Part shown: piece by piece, positions 1 through 7,945 of the stretch
How positions within the stretch are numbered: the stretch's first letter is position 1
How the letters are laid out: every line of letters starts with the position of its first letter
The notes under the pieces: generated by a model
The model's input: the letters and a program-made list of their open reading frames with translations, nothing else
Databases searched by the model: none
What the model was told of the DNA's origin: nothing
Translations under genes and position numbers: made by a program
DNA from: an uncultured Mycolicibacterium sp.
GTDB lineage: Bacteria; Actinomycetota; Actinomycetes; Mycobacteriales; Mycobacteriaceae
Direction: 5' to 3'
Assembly: GCF_937941905.1 (NCBI RefSeq)
Contig: NZ_CALDGS010000175.1
Location: 17,681 to 81,680 of the forward strand
Length of the DNA: 64,000 nt

Positions 1-1017
1 GACCGGTCCCGCGGCGCCCACGTCGCCGAGCTGGTGGCGGCGCTGGCCCGGCGCGGCCACACCGTCACGACCCACCCCGCACCCGCCCCGGACCGGCCCG
101 ATGCCGACCCGCTGGAGGCCATCGGCGTGCTGGCCCGCACCCTCGACGCCGAATGGCGCCGGCAGCGTCCGGACGTCGTGCACGCGCACGGCTGGGCGGC
201 CGGGGTGGCCGCGCAACTTGCCGCGACCGCGCTCGACCTGCCCACCGTGCTCACCCTGCACGCCCCGGCCCCGCCCGAGCGGGCCGATCCGAGCCAACGG
301 GCGCGGCTGGAGAGCAAGCTCGCCCGCACCGCGCGCTGGATCGCCGCCACCTGCACCGACGAGATCGGTGAACTCATCCGCCTGGGCCGGCCCCGCACCG
401 GCACCTCGGTGCTGCCCGGTGGCGTGAACCTCGAGCGGTTCACCCCGGACGGGCCGCGCGACCCGCGCACCGCGCCGCACCGCATCGTCGGTGTCGGGCC
501 GGCGGTGCCCGACTCCGGGTTCGATCTGCTGGTGCGGGCGCTGCCGGCGGTCCCGCACACCGAGCTGGTGCTGGCCACCGGTCCGGCCGACGGCCCGTAC
601 CCACAGCGGCTGCGCCGGATCGCCGCCGAGGTCGGGGTGGCCGACCGGCTCCGGTTCACCGACCCGGACCCGACGCCGGCGTTGCTGCGGTCCGCCGATG
701 TCGTGGCCTGCACCCCGCACTACGACCCGCACGGCCGAACCGCACTGGCGGCGATGGCCTGCGCGGTGCCGGTGGCGGCGACCGCGGTCGGGGCGCTGCG
801 CGACACGGTGGTTCACGACGTCACGGGAAAGCTGGTCGAGCACCATCATCCGGCCGAGGTCGCCGTGGCGCTCAACCAACTGGTGCGCGACGAGTTCGGC
901 CGCCGGTGTCTGGGCGCGGCGGGCCGGGACCGGGCCAGCGCCCGGTACGGGTGGAACCGCATCGCCGCCGACGCCGAGCGCATCTATCTGGACGTGGCCG
1001 GTGTCAGGTGCCCTTGA
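1..1017 (+). CDS. GT4-type glycosyltransferase, 5' end outside the window
   Basis: The reading frame is open to the first base of the window, and the residues before the GTG at 34 (DRSRGAHVAEL) match the usual N-terminal helix of retaining GT-B glycosyltransferases, so the gene is treated as cut by the window edge. Visible parts are an N-terminal Rossmann half with DVVHAHGWAAG, the linker VNLERFTP, and a C-terminal nucleotide-sugar half with LVLATGP. The usual acidic site (E-P-F-G-x3-L-E-A-M-A) reads DPHGRTALAAMA, so the first Glu is Asp and the second is Ala. Donor and acceptor are unknown; weak or altered activity is an inference. It overlaps the convergent rtcB by 14 nt. Confidence 0.8.
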   Translation, partial: DRSRGAHVAELVAALARRGHTVTTHPAPAPDRPDADPLEAIGVLARTLDAEWRRQRPDVVHAHGWAAGVAAQLAATALDLPTVLTLHAPAPPERADPSQRARLESKLARTARWIAATCTDEIGELIRLGRPRTGTSVLPGGVNLERFTPDGPRDPRTAPHRIVGVGPAVPDSGFDLLVRALPAVPHTELVLATGPADGPYPQRLRRIAAEVGVADRLRFTDPDPTPALLRSADVVACTPHYDPHGRTALAAMACAVPVAATAVGALRDTVVHDVTGKLVEHHHPAEVAVALNQLVRDEFGRRCLGAAGRDRASARYGWNRIAADAERIYLDVAGVRCP

Positions 1018-2185
1018 CGTTGAGCACCTGTCGCAGGCTCGTCACCACCTCGACCAGTTCCGCCGAATCGGCGATCACCGTGTCGATCGATTTGTAGGCG
1101 TCCGGGATCTCGTCCACCCAGGCCTCGCCGTGGCGGTACTCGATCCCGGTCATCCGCGCGGCGAGGTCCCGTGCCGTGAACTGCCGACGGGCCTGGGTGC
1201 GCGACAGTCGCCGGCCCGCGCCGTGGGGCGCGCTGCACAGGCTGTCCGGGTTGCCCTTGCCCCGCACGATGTAGGAGCGGCTGCCCATCGATCCGGGGAT
1301 GATGCCCATCACCCCGGTGTGGGCGGCGATCGCGCCCTTGCGGGTCAGCCAGACCCGCCGGCCGGCGTGTTGCTCGGGCACCGTGTAGTTGTGGTGGGTG
1401 TTGATCCGTTGGGTCTCGACGTCGTCCGGGTCCACCCGCAGCCACCGGGCGAACACCAGCCGGAACCGGTCGAGCATCTCCTCCCGGTTGGCCAGCGCGA
1501 ACTGCTGGGCCCAGTCGAGTTCAGTGATGTAGCAGTCGAATTCCGGTGTTCCCTCGGTCAGGTAGGCGAGATCCGGGTGCGGCAGTGCCACCTGGCGCCG
1601 GGCGCACTGCCGCTTGGCCGTCTCGATGTGCCGGCGAGCGATCCGGTTGCCGACGCCGCGCGACCCGGAATGCAGGAACAGCCAGACGTTCTCGTCGTCG
1701 TCGACGCACAACTCGATGAAGTGGTTGCCGCCGCCCAGGGAACCCAGTTGCTCCCTCCACTTCGGCGAGTGCGACAGATCGACCCCGGTCTCGGCGGCGA
1801 GTTGCTCCAACCGGGCCAGTCGTTCGGCGGTGAACGGGAACCGCTGCAGCGTGCGGTTGTAGTTGCCGGGACTGAGCGGGATGGCCGATTCGATCGCGAC
1901 CCGCAGCCGGACCAGGTCGCGTCCGGCGATGTCGCTGCGGCGAAAGCGGGTACGGGCGGCGATCATGCCGCAGCCGATGTCGACGCCCACCGCGGCCGGC
2001 ATCACCGCGCCCACGGTCGGGATCACCGTGCCGACCGCTGCGCCGAGACCGACGTGCGCATCCGGCATCAGGGCGACATGCGGATGCACGAACGGCATCG
2101 CCGCGGTCATTCGGGCCTGCTCGAGGGTGTCCGGGGAGATCTCGCTGGCGAAGTTGACGACCGGGTGGCCGGTCTCCGTTCGCAT
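1004..2185 (-). CDS. rtcB: RtcB-family RNA-splicing ligase
   Basis: 393 aa, full length for bacterial RtcB. The family joins RNA 3'-phosphate or 2',3'-cyclic phosphate ends to 5'-OH ends using GTP and Mn2+, in the cytoplasm. Visible motifs are PDAHVG near residue 41, the metal-binding GVDIGCGM, GGGNHFIE, HSGSRGVGN and, near the end, SAPHGAGRRLSR, which holds the histidine that is guanylylated. All expected metal ligands appear present, so it should be active. Start ATG is preceded by GGAGGAG. No rtcA or archease gene lies beside it. It is not part of the matching M. tuberculosis neighbourhood. An unusually AT-rich leader precedes it. Confidence 0.93.
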   Translation of the reverse strand: MRTETGHPVVNFASEISPDTLEQARMTAAMPFVHPHVALMPDAHVGLGAAVGTVIPTVGAVMPAAVGVDIGCGMIAARTRFRRSDIAGRDLVRLRVAIESAIPLSPGNYNRTLQRFPFTAERLARLEQLAAETGVDLSHSPKWREQLGSLGGGNHFIELCVDDDENVWLFLHSGSRGVGNRIARRHIETAKRQCARRQVALPHPDLAYLTEGTPEFDCYITELDWAQQFALANREEMLDRFRLVFARWLRVDPDDVETQRINTHHNYTVPEQHAGRRVWLTRKGAIAAHTGVMGIIPGSMGSRSYIVRGKGNPDSLCSAPHGAGRRLSRTQARRQFTARDLAARMTGIEYRHGEAWVDEIPDAYKSIDTVIADSAELVEVVTSLRQVLNVKGT

Positions 2186-2543
2186 CGCTCCTCCGTCGGA
2201 TTCCGAATTGAATTCGTTTTTATTTTAGCAGCGGCGTGGAATAAAAAAATCGGCCACCGTCGGAGGTCCACCCCTCGGATCCGGTCTCCGACCATGGCCG
2301 AATTTGCCCTCCAGCCTATCCGGTCCGCCATTTCGCCGCGTCCTCCGAACGGAGGAAACCCGAGGTAACGGCGTGGTTCCGAGTGGGTTTCCGGGGTGAT
2401 TCCGGACGTGGTCCGAACGTGTCGATCCGCAGTTGTCGGCGTCGTACGAATGGCGTATTCATACCTTTCGCGGACGAATTCCGGGGCGCTGAACGCCTGT
2501 TTTCTGCGGTGTCGGGGTCGCTGCTGCCGGACCCGTTGCGCCG
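2186..2543. promoter_or_regulatory. Intergenic region with AT-rich rtcB promoter and leader
   Basis: 358 bp without a supported gene. On the minus strand, 38 bp before rtcB, TAAAAT at 2222-2227 matches a SigA -10 element. Between it and the ribosome binding site lies a perfect 13-bp palindrome at 2204-2216 (CGAATT g AATTCG). Runs of T and A at about 2217-2250 make this the most AT-rich patch in the window. Nothing recognisable is seen from about 2300 to 2540. Confidence 0.45.
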
Positions 2544-3227
2544 CTACAGATCCTGCAGGCTCAGTATGCCGTCCTCGATGGCCCGGGCCAGCAGGGCCGA
2601 CTTGGTGGGCGCGGGCCGGCCGACACTGGCGTACTTTGCGCGCGCCCGCTGCAGGTGGGTGCGCACCGTGGTGGGCGAGATGTAGAGGCGTTGTCCCACG
2701 GCGTCCTTGCTCTCGGTCTGGAACCAGGCGATCAGCACCTCCTTCTCGCGCTCGGAGAGCCTGATCCGGCCCAGCATGGCGTCGTTGTGCAGTGCCCGGG
2801 CCATCCGCGGACCCACGTGCGGAGTCGAGGTGCCCGCGGTCCGGATGGCCTCCATCAGGTGGTTGCGCCCCTCGGACTTGAGCAGGTAGCTGATCGCGCC
2901 CTGGTCGAGGCAGCTCAGGATCACCTCGTCGGCGGCCAAGTCGGAGAACACCACCACCTTCTGGCCCCGCTCGCACAGCGCGCGCAGGGCCCGCAGATCG
3001 GGCCGGCCGTCGACCTGCACGTCCAGCACGACGACGTCGACGCCGTCGGGGGTGTCGGGATGGGCGGTCAGGAACTCGTCCGGGCGCAGGAACGCGCTGA
3101 CGAGTTCGACCGGGGGATCGGCGGGGTCGCACCACGCGGCCACCCCGGCGTGCACGACATCGTGGCCGTCGATGACCGCCACCGTTGTGGCCGGCGCCGG
3201 TGCCGACCCCGCAGCGATGTCGTACAT
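2544..3227 (-). CDS. LuxR/NarL-family response regulator, orphan
   Basis: 227 aa from the chosen ATG. The N-terminal half looks like a receiver: AVIDGHD has one acidic residue where two are usual, the presumed phospho-acceptor Asp is in VVVLDVQ, and the Lys is in YLLKSEG. The C-terminal half is a LuxR HTH (LSEREKEVLIAWF to SPTTVRTHLQRARAKY). A GTG 23 codons upstream is in frame, but the ATG at 3227 has GGGGCGGGG just before it and the extra residues look unrelated to a receiver, so the shorter form was chosen. No histidine kinase is adjacent. Target genes are unknown. Confidence 0.82.
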   Translation of the reverse strand: MYDIAAGSAPAPATTVAVIDGHDVVHAGVAAWCDPADPPVELVSAFLRPDEFLTAHPDTPDGVDVVVLDVQVDGRPDLRALRALCERGQKVVVFSDLAADEVILSCLDQGAISYLLKSEGRNHLMEAIRTAGTSTPHVGPRMARALHNDAMLGRIRLSEREKEVLIAWFQTESKDAVGQRLYISPTTVRTHLQRARAKYASVGRPAPTKSALLARAIEDGILSLQDL

Positions 3228-3505
3228 GTCCCCGCCCCGTGCGAGCCGCGTGGCGACAACGCCGCAACCCACATCGTCTGTCCCTGTCGCAGACACGATT
3301 CCGATGGCACAATAGCCGGAACACGCCGATTTCGGCTGTCATCCGTTGGGGGTAGGACCTCGTCCGGGGTGGTGCCGGTTCCGCCGCCCCGGCACCGACG
3401 GGGCGCACGGCGCCCGGGACATCCGCCGCGGTTCCCAATCCCGAGCCCGCGCTGCGCAGGCGGCGCCGACGATCTGGCGCGGTTGAGGCACGCGGCCACC
3501 GCGCG

Positions 3506-4519
3506 TCAGAGCTCCCGGGCCACCTTCCGGATCAGCCGGGCGGTGGCGGCCTCGACGATCGCCTGCCGCTCGGCGCGCTCCCGTACCCGCCGGCTGCGGC
3601 GGAGCCCGGCCGCGACGGTCAGCCCGTGGCGGAAGCCGGTCGCCACCCGCGGGTCGATGTGCGCCGTGCAGTCGGGCCGGTGCAGTTCGGCGGCGACCGT
3701 CCGGTACACCGACGCCTCGACCGCGGCCGCCTGTGCCGGGGCGGCCGTGTCGAACTCCGCGAAGGCGACCGCGGCGGCCACGGTGGCATGCCAGCTGAAC
3801 AGATCGGCGACGCGGTGGTCGTCGCCGACGAGTTCCCGCAACCGGGCGTTCACGTCGGCCGGGTCGGCGGCCACCCAGTCGTCGTCCGAGCCGTTGTCGT
3901 TGCGGTAGACCAGGAACCGGTCGTCGCGATCGGGCCGGCGCAGCAGCGCCCGCACCGCCCGGCCCACCAGCGGCTCGTCGACGGTCAGCCGCAACCGGCC
4001 CCCCTGGGGCGGGCGGTGGTCGATCTCCACGCCGGTGCGCTGCAGCGCCACCTCGTCGCAGCGAAGCGCGGTGATCCCGAACGCCTCGTCGTCGCCCGGG
4101 TAGCACCCGGTGTCGAGCAGATACAGGGCCACCCCCAGCACCCGGTCCCGGGTCAGGCCGCGCCCGCGCAGGTCGGCGGCGATGCGCCGGCGCATCTCGG
4201 GCAGCGCGGCCGACATCTGCAGTACGCGGTCGAACGCCTCCTCGCGACGGTCCTCGCGCCACTGCGGGTGGTAGAGGTACTGGCGCCGTCCGCCCGGGTC
4301 GGTGCCGACGGCCTGGATGTGGCCGTCGGGGTAGGGGCAGATCCAGACCTTGCGCCAGGACGACGGGATGCCCAGTCGTTCGATGCGCTGCAGCCCCACC
4401 GGATCGGTGAGCGGTGTGCCGTCGACATCGAGGAACAGGAACTGCCGGCCGCGCCGGACACGACGCCAGCCGGGCCCGTTGACCTCGCTGTACCGCAGGT
4501 TCACGGGTCGATCGTTCAC
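3506..4519 (-). CDS. Topoisomerase IB homologue, apparently catalytically dead
   Basis: 337 aa, the usual length for bacterial poxvirus-like type IB topoisomerases. The family signature is clear: GPGWRRVRRG, TDPVGLQRIERLGIPSSW, VWICPYPDGHIQAVGTDPGGRRQYLYHPQWRE and DPRVATGF. The catalytic positions do not match the family as I know it. The LIRVGNEEY arginine region reads GCYPGDDEA. The Lys of the GKSGK hairpin is missing (RPPQGGRLRL). KDFRTW reads ADLFSW, losing Arg. The active-site Tyr in C-x3-Y-I-x-P reads CTAHIDP, with His instead. The fold and perhaps DNA binding may remain, but cleavage by a phosphotyrosine bond should be impossible. The frame is otherwise intact. Confidence 0.85.
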   Translation of the reverse strand: MNDRPVNLRYSEVNGPGWRRVRRGRQFLFLDVDGTPLTDPVGLQRIERLGIPSSWRKVWICPYPDGHIQAVGTDPGGRRQYLYHPQWREDRREEAFDRVLQMSAALPEMRRRIAADLRGRGLTRDRVLGVALYLLDTGCYPGDDEAFGITALRCDEVALQRTGVEIDHRPPQGGRLRLTVDEPLVGRAVRALLRRPDRDDRFLVYRNDNGSDDDWVAADPADVNARLRELVGDDHRVADLFSWHATVAAAVAFAEFDTAAPAQAAAVEASVYRTVAAELHRPDCTAHIDPRVATGFRHGLTVAAGLRRSRRVRERAERQAIVEAATARLIRKVAREL

Positions 4520-4673
4520 GGCCTACTCCGGACGGGATTTCGGACCCGACGTTTGGCCGGTACCCGGCCCCGGGTATGGGACCGGCACCATGATGAACGC
4601 TCGACCGACCCCTCGACGGGTCCGTGACATTCCCCGGGAAGGCGTTCCCCGCGAACTTCCCGACGCATCGCAA

Positions 4674-4844
4674 TCACTGCATCATCGGCGCCAGGATGAC
4701 GAACGTCACCGCATAGACGGCCACGATCGCCAGCACCAGCGCCGCCACGACCAGCCCGGCCACCATCAGGACCCGGCGCCACGTGCCGTGGGCCTCGCGC
4801 CCCGGACCGCGCCCCGGACCGCGTTGCGATGCGGTGTGTTCCAT
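4674..4844 (-). CDS. Small single-span membrane protein
   Basis: 56 aa. A polar, basic N-terminus (MEHTASQRGPGRG) is followed by one long hydrophobic helix from about residue 25 to 52 (VLMVAGLVVAALVLAIVAVY and on) and ends ILAPMMQ. The pattern of arginines before the helix suggests N-in insertion. No Shine-Dalgarno is obvious, so expression is uncertain. It lies between the topoisomerase homologue and the SigF module and runs away from rsbW. I recognise no family. A chance hydrophobic ORF in GC-rich DNA cannot be excluded. Confidence 0.5.
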   Translation of the reverse strand: MEHTASQRGPGRGPGREAHGTWRRVLMVAGLVVAALVLAIVAVYAVTFVILAPMMQ

Positions 4845-4937
4845 GCCGTGGGGTTACCCGGCAACGCCGATCGCCACACGTCGCGCGACGGCAGGTCGCC
4901 GGGGCGCCGCGACCGTGGGTAGGCGGGGTTCGAGCTG

Positions 4938-4943
4938 GGGTAA
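4938..4943 (+). promoter_or_regulatory. Possible SigF -10 element before rsbW-sigF
   Basis: GGGTAA 29 bp before the rsbW start resembles the mycobacterial SigF -10 GGGTAT. SigF autoregulation of usfX-sigF is known in M. tuberculosis. A good GTTT -35 is not seen 15-17 bp upstream (the sequence there is GTGGG), so this is weak. Confidence 0.3.
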
Positions 4944-4971
4944 TCTGCCCCAGAACCGGTCGGGAGGTCAT

Positions 4972-5415
4972 ATGGCCGCACAAGCTGCTGGTGGGCAGGC
5001 CGAAGGTGGGTCGAACAACGGCGCACGGTCGGTCGAGTTCCGCGTCGCCGCGGAACTGGAGAATCTCGCGCTGCTGCGGACGCTGGTCGCCGCCGTGGGT
5101 GCGTACGAGGATCTGGACTTCGACACCGTGTCGGACCTGCGGCTGGCCGTCGACGAGGCGTGCACCCGACTGATCCGATCCGCGGTGCCCGATTCGACGC
5201 TGCTGGTCGCGGTGCATCCGGGACCGGACGCCGTCGTTGTGGAGGCGTCGACCACGGTCTCGACCACCGACATCCTCGCCCCGGGCAGCTTCAGCTGGCA
5301 TGTGCTCAGCTCGCTGACCGACGACGTCCGAACCTTCACCGACGGGCAGGTGACGGAGGGGGGACAGGTGTGCGGAATCGCCCTGACCACGAGGCGAGTG
5401 AGTTCGACGCGGTGA
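4972..5415 (+). CDS. rsbW: Anti-sigma factor RsbW/UsfX, regulator of SigF
   Basis: 147 aa GHKL-fold anti-sigma factor that should bind SigF and hold it inactive. The core begins at SVEFRVAAELENLALLRTL and contains DLRLAVDEACTRLI, the equivalent of the ATPase N-box. The usual N-box Asn is Arg here, so ATP binding or kinase activity may be weak. The ATG at 4972 was chosen because GGGAGG precedes it and the codons further upstream are unrelated. Its TGA overlaps the GTG of sigF (GTGA), which suggests translational coupling and matched amounts. Equivalent to Rv3287c. Confidence 0.9.
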   Translation: MAAQAAGGQAEGGSNNGARSVEFRVAAELENLALLRTLVAAVGAYEDLDFDTVSDLRLAVDEACTRLIRSAVPDSTLLVAVHPGPDAVVVEASTTVSTTDILAPGSFSWHVLSSLTDDVRTFTDGQVTEGGQVCGIALTTRRVSSTR

Positions 5416-6200
5416 CCCCTCCGTCGAGGCAGGGCTCGTCGCGGTCGAACTCCGAGTACGCGGACGTGGCGGACATGTTCCGCGAACTGCGCGCGCTCCC
5501 GGAGGGCTCGGCGGAGTTCCAGCGGCAGCGCGACCGGATCGTGGAGCGCTGCCTGCCACTGGCCGACCACATCGCCCGCCGGTTCGACGGCCGCGGCGAG
5601 CCGCGTGACGACCTGGTGCAGGTCGCCCGGGTGGGCCTGGTCAACGCCGTGATCCGGTTCGACGTCGAGACCGGCTCGGACTTCGTGTCGTTCGCCGTGC
5701 CGACGATCATGGGCGAGGTCCGCCGCCACTTCCGGGACAACAGCTGGTCGGTCAAGGTGCCGCGGCGGCTCAAGGAGCTGCACCTGCGGCTCGGGGCGGC
5801 CACCGCCGAGCTCTCCCAGCGGCTGGGCCGCGCGCCCACCGCCTCCGAGCTGGCCGCGGAACTGGAGATGGACCGCGACGAGGTGATCGAGGGCCTGGTG
5901 GCCGGCAGCTCGTACAACACGCTGTCCATCGACAGCGGGGGCAGTGCCGGCAACGAGGACGCCCCGGCCATCGCCGATACCCTCGGCGACCTCGACGCCG
6001 GCCTGGACCAGATCGAGAACCGCGAAGCGCTGCGGCCGCTGCTGGCCGCGCTGCCCGAACGCGAACGCACGGTCCTGGTGCTGCGGTTCTTCGAGTCGCT
6101 GACGCAGACCCAGATCGCCGAGCGGGTGGGAATCTCGCAGATGCATGTCTCCCGATTGCTCGCCAAGTCGTTAGCGCGGTTGCGCGACGAGTTGCAGTAG
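5412..6200 (+). CDS. sigF: RNA polymerase sigma factor SigF
   Basis: 262 aa, sigma-70 group 3 (SigB/F/G type), the stress and stationary-phase sigma factor. Region 2 carries LPLADHIARRFDGRGEP, DDLVQVARVGLVNAVIRFD and the -10 reading VPTIMGEVRRHFRDNSW. Region 3 has VPRRLKELHLRLGAA and region 4 ends with TQTQIAERVGISQMHVSRLL. The GTG at 5412 gives MTPPSRQGSSRSNSEYADV, which lines up with the known start of mycobacterial SigF, and it overlaps the rsbW stop by 4 nt. The 3' end overlaps a convergent STAS gene by 30 nt. Equivalent to Rv3286c. Confidence 0.96.
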   Translation: MTPPSRQGSSRSNSEYADVADMFRELRALPEGSAEFQRQRDRIVERCLPLADHIARRFDGRGEPRDDLVQVARVGLVNAVIRFDVETGSDFVSFAVPTIMGEVRRHFRDNSWSVKVPRRLKELHLRLGAATAELSQRLGRAPTASELAAELEMDRDEVIEGLVAGSSYNTLSIDSGGSAGNEDAPAIADTLGDLDAGLDQIENREALRPLLAALPERERTVLVLRFFESLTQTQIAERVGISQMHVSRLLAKSLARLRDELQ

Positions 6201-6584
6201 CGGCCGGTCCCGCAACGCGGCCGCCACGCTGTCACGGACGGGCAGGTCGGTACCGGGTTCGCACAGCCGCAGCAGGCGGTCCACGGTCGGGCCGGCGACG
6301 ACGGCCCAGGGGATGTGCCGGTCGGCGCACCGCCCGCCGACCGCGTGCAACGCGGAGAGGGCGACGGTGCCGGCGAAGCCGACATCGGACAGATCCAGGA
6401 TCAGCCGGTCGGCGCCGTCGCCGTGGGCGACGGCGTAGTCGCGGAATGCCGAGCAGTTCGCGGCGTCGAGCTCCCCGTCGACGGTGACCACGGCGGTCGC
6501 GGGCGGCACCCAGTGGGTGCGGAACCGCGCGGTGCGGCATCGGACGACATCACCGTGCCCGGGCGGGGTGGTACTGGGCGACAT
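6171..6584 (-). CDS. STAS-domain protein, anti-anti-sigma-like
   Basis: 137 aa. STAS domain from about residue 30: VVTVDGELDAANCSAFRDY, then LILDLSDVGF. In the classical antagonists the phosphorylated serine lies in D-S-S-G directly after this strand; here the sequence is AGTVALSAL, with only a Thr near the site. So it may bind an anti-sigma factor without the usual phospho-switch, or work through Thr. Its position tail to tail with sigF suggests a link with RsbW, but that is inference. ATG start with GGAG 8 bp upstream. The last 30 nt are antisense to the end of sigF. Confidence 0.8.
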   Translation of the reverse strand: MSPSTTPPGHGDVVRCRTARFRTHWVPPATAVVTVDGELDAANCSAFRDYAVAHGDGADRLILDLSDVGFAGTVALSALHAVGGRCADRHIPWAVVAGPTVDRLLRLCEPGTDLPVRDSVAAALRDRPLLQLVAQPR

Positions 6585-7018
6585 GGTGACTCCATCGGTC
6601 GATACGGAATTCGTACTCTGGCGTTACATCGAGGAGGCGGGCCCGGAGGACGAAGCCGTCGCTGCGGAGCGGCGCGGACGGCGCGGCCCCGAGGTCGATG
6701 ACGAATCTGTCGGCTGTGCTCTCAACCTGATCCAGACCCTACGCCGCCCCGCGGCGCATCACAATCGGTGTCTGAAATACGCAGTGAATTCCAGGAATTC
6801 ATGTCACAGCGGGGTCGGGGCACGGTCGTCGCGGGCGGGCGGGCCGGCCTGCGGCGTTCGCGGCGGCGGCGCGTCGCCACCCCCGGTCCGGGTCGGGCCG
6901 GCCCGTGTCCGGCCGTGGCCGCGGTGGGGCGGCGGGGGGCGGTCGACACGCCCGGCGTCGGCGGGCACGACGAAATCCGTACCACCGTCGCTCGCCGATG
7001 CCCGGCACACTGGAGGGC
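6585..7018. other. Divergent intergenic region with a perfect palindrome
   Basis: 434 bp between the STAS gene (minus) and the MobA-like gene (plus). It holds a perfect inverted repeat at 6785-6801 (arms TGAATTCC and GGAATTCA around one A), a plausible dimer operator. Nothing else was recognised; the last 200 bp are simple GC-rich sequence. Confidence 0.4.
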
Positions 7019-7594
7019 ATGACCGCCACCGATCGGTCGCCCGCGGTGGGCATCCTGCTCGCGGCGGGCGCGGGCACCCGCTACGGCATGCCGAAAGTGC
7101 TTGCCGCCAACGGTGAGTGGCTGACAGCCGGGGTGGACGCGCTGCACCGGGGCGGCTGCGACGAGGTGCTGGTGGTGCTCGGTGCTGCGGTGGTGGCGGT
7201 GCCTGCTCCGGCGCGGGCGGTGGTCGCCACGGACTGGGCCGACGGGATGTCGGCCTCGCTGCGCGCCGGGATCGGGGCCGCCGGCGCGGCGGCCGGATAC
7301 GCGGTGCTCCACACCGTCGACACCCCCGACATCGGCGCCGACGTGGTCGCCCGGGTGCTCGCGGCCGCACGGTCGGCGAGCAGCGGGCTGGCCAGGGCGG
7401 TGTTCGCCGGCCGGCCCGGTCATCCGGTGGTGATCGCCCGGCGTCACTGGCCGGCGCTGCTGGCGGAGCTGCGCGGCGACGAGGGTGCCCGGCGCTTCCT
7501 GCGCGCCCGCGCCGACCTCGTCACGGTGGAGTGCGCCGACCTGGCGTCCGGCCGCGACATCGACCACCCGGCGGGCGTCAGCCCGTCACGGTGA
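7019..7594 (+). CDS. MobA-like NTP transferase
   Basis: 191 aa. The nucleotide-binding signature ILLAAGAGTRYGMPKVLAA lies at the N-terminus. ATDWADGMSASLRAGI and AVLHTVDTPDIGADVV (metal-site Asp region) follow, and GRPGHPVVIARRHW is the usual C-terminal motif. Relatives include MobA, MocA and related cytidylyl- or guanylyl-transferases of molybdenum cofactor assembly; the substrate cannot be told from sequence and no molybdenum genes are adjacent. The ATG at 7019 is preceded by GGAGGG at close spacing; an ATG at 6998 is also in frame. The 3' end overlaps the convergent gene by 17 nt. Confidence 0.85.
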   Translation: MTATDRSPAVGILLAAGAGTRYGMPKVLAANGEWLTAGVDALHRGGCDEVLVVLGAAVVAVPAPARAVVATDWADGMSASLRAGIGAAGAAAGYAVLHTVDTPDIGADVVARVLAAARSASSGLARAVFAGRPGHPVVIARRHWPALLAELRGDEGARRFLRARADLVTVECADLASGRDIDHPAGVSPSR

Positions 7595-7913
7595 GCCCCA
7601 GCGCACCGGCGGCGAAACGACGAACCGAGGCGGTGGCGACGGCCACCGCCTCGGCATGTCCGGACCGGGCACGGGCGGTCACCGCGGCCGCGACCGGATC
7701 GAGGATCGCCTCGGCGACCAGCTCACCGGTCGTCGGCTCGCACACCGCCCACGTGTACCGGGTGCCCGACGCCCAGCCCGCGGCGCACTCGGCGAGGTGG
7801 CGGTCCGGATCGGACTCGCCGAGGTCGAGCAGCGCGGGCCGGTCGTCGATGCGGTCGTCGGACCGCAGCCCCCGCAGGTAGTAGGTACCCGCGTTGATCT
7901 CGACGGGATCCAC
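7578..7913 (-). CDS. Short GNAT-like protein
   Basis: 111 aa. The start INAGTYYLRGLRSDDRIDD and RYTWAVCEPTTGELVAEA resemble the first half of RimJ-type N-acetyltransferases. The acetyl-CoA loop (R/Q-x2-G-x-G/A) is missing, so this is only about two thirds of a GNAT domain. The C-terminal part (GHAEAVAVATASVRRFA) may be a remnant of the later helix. Start is GTG with GAGGCAGAG just before it. It is either a small stand-alone family or a shortened enzyme; activity is doubtful. Confidence 0.6.
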   Translation of the reverse strand: MDPVEINAGTYYLRGLRSDDRIDDRPALLDLGESDPDRHLAECAAGWASGTRYTWAVCEPTTGELVAEAILDPVAAAVTARARSGHAEAVAVATASVRRFAAGALGLTVTG

Positions 7914-7945
7914 CTCTGCCTCGCGGGGGCCGGGTCCGGTTCGGG

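Noticed and set aside
491..2368. 625-aa frame across the glycosyltransferase and rtcB
   Set aside because: Runs over two real genes with clear motifs in other frames.
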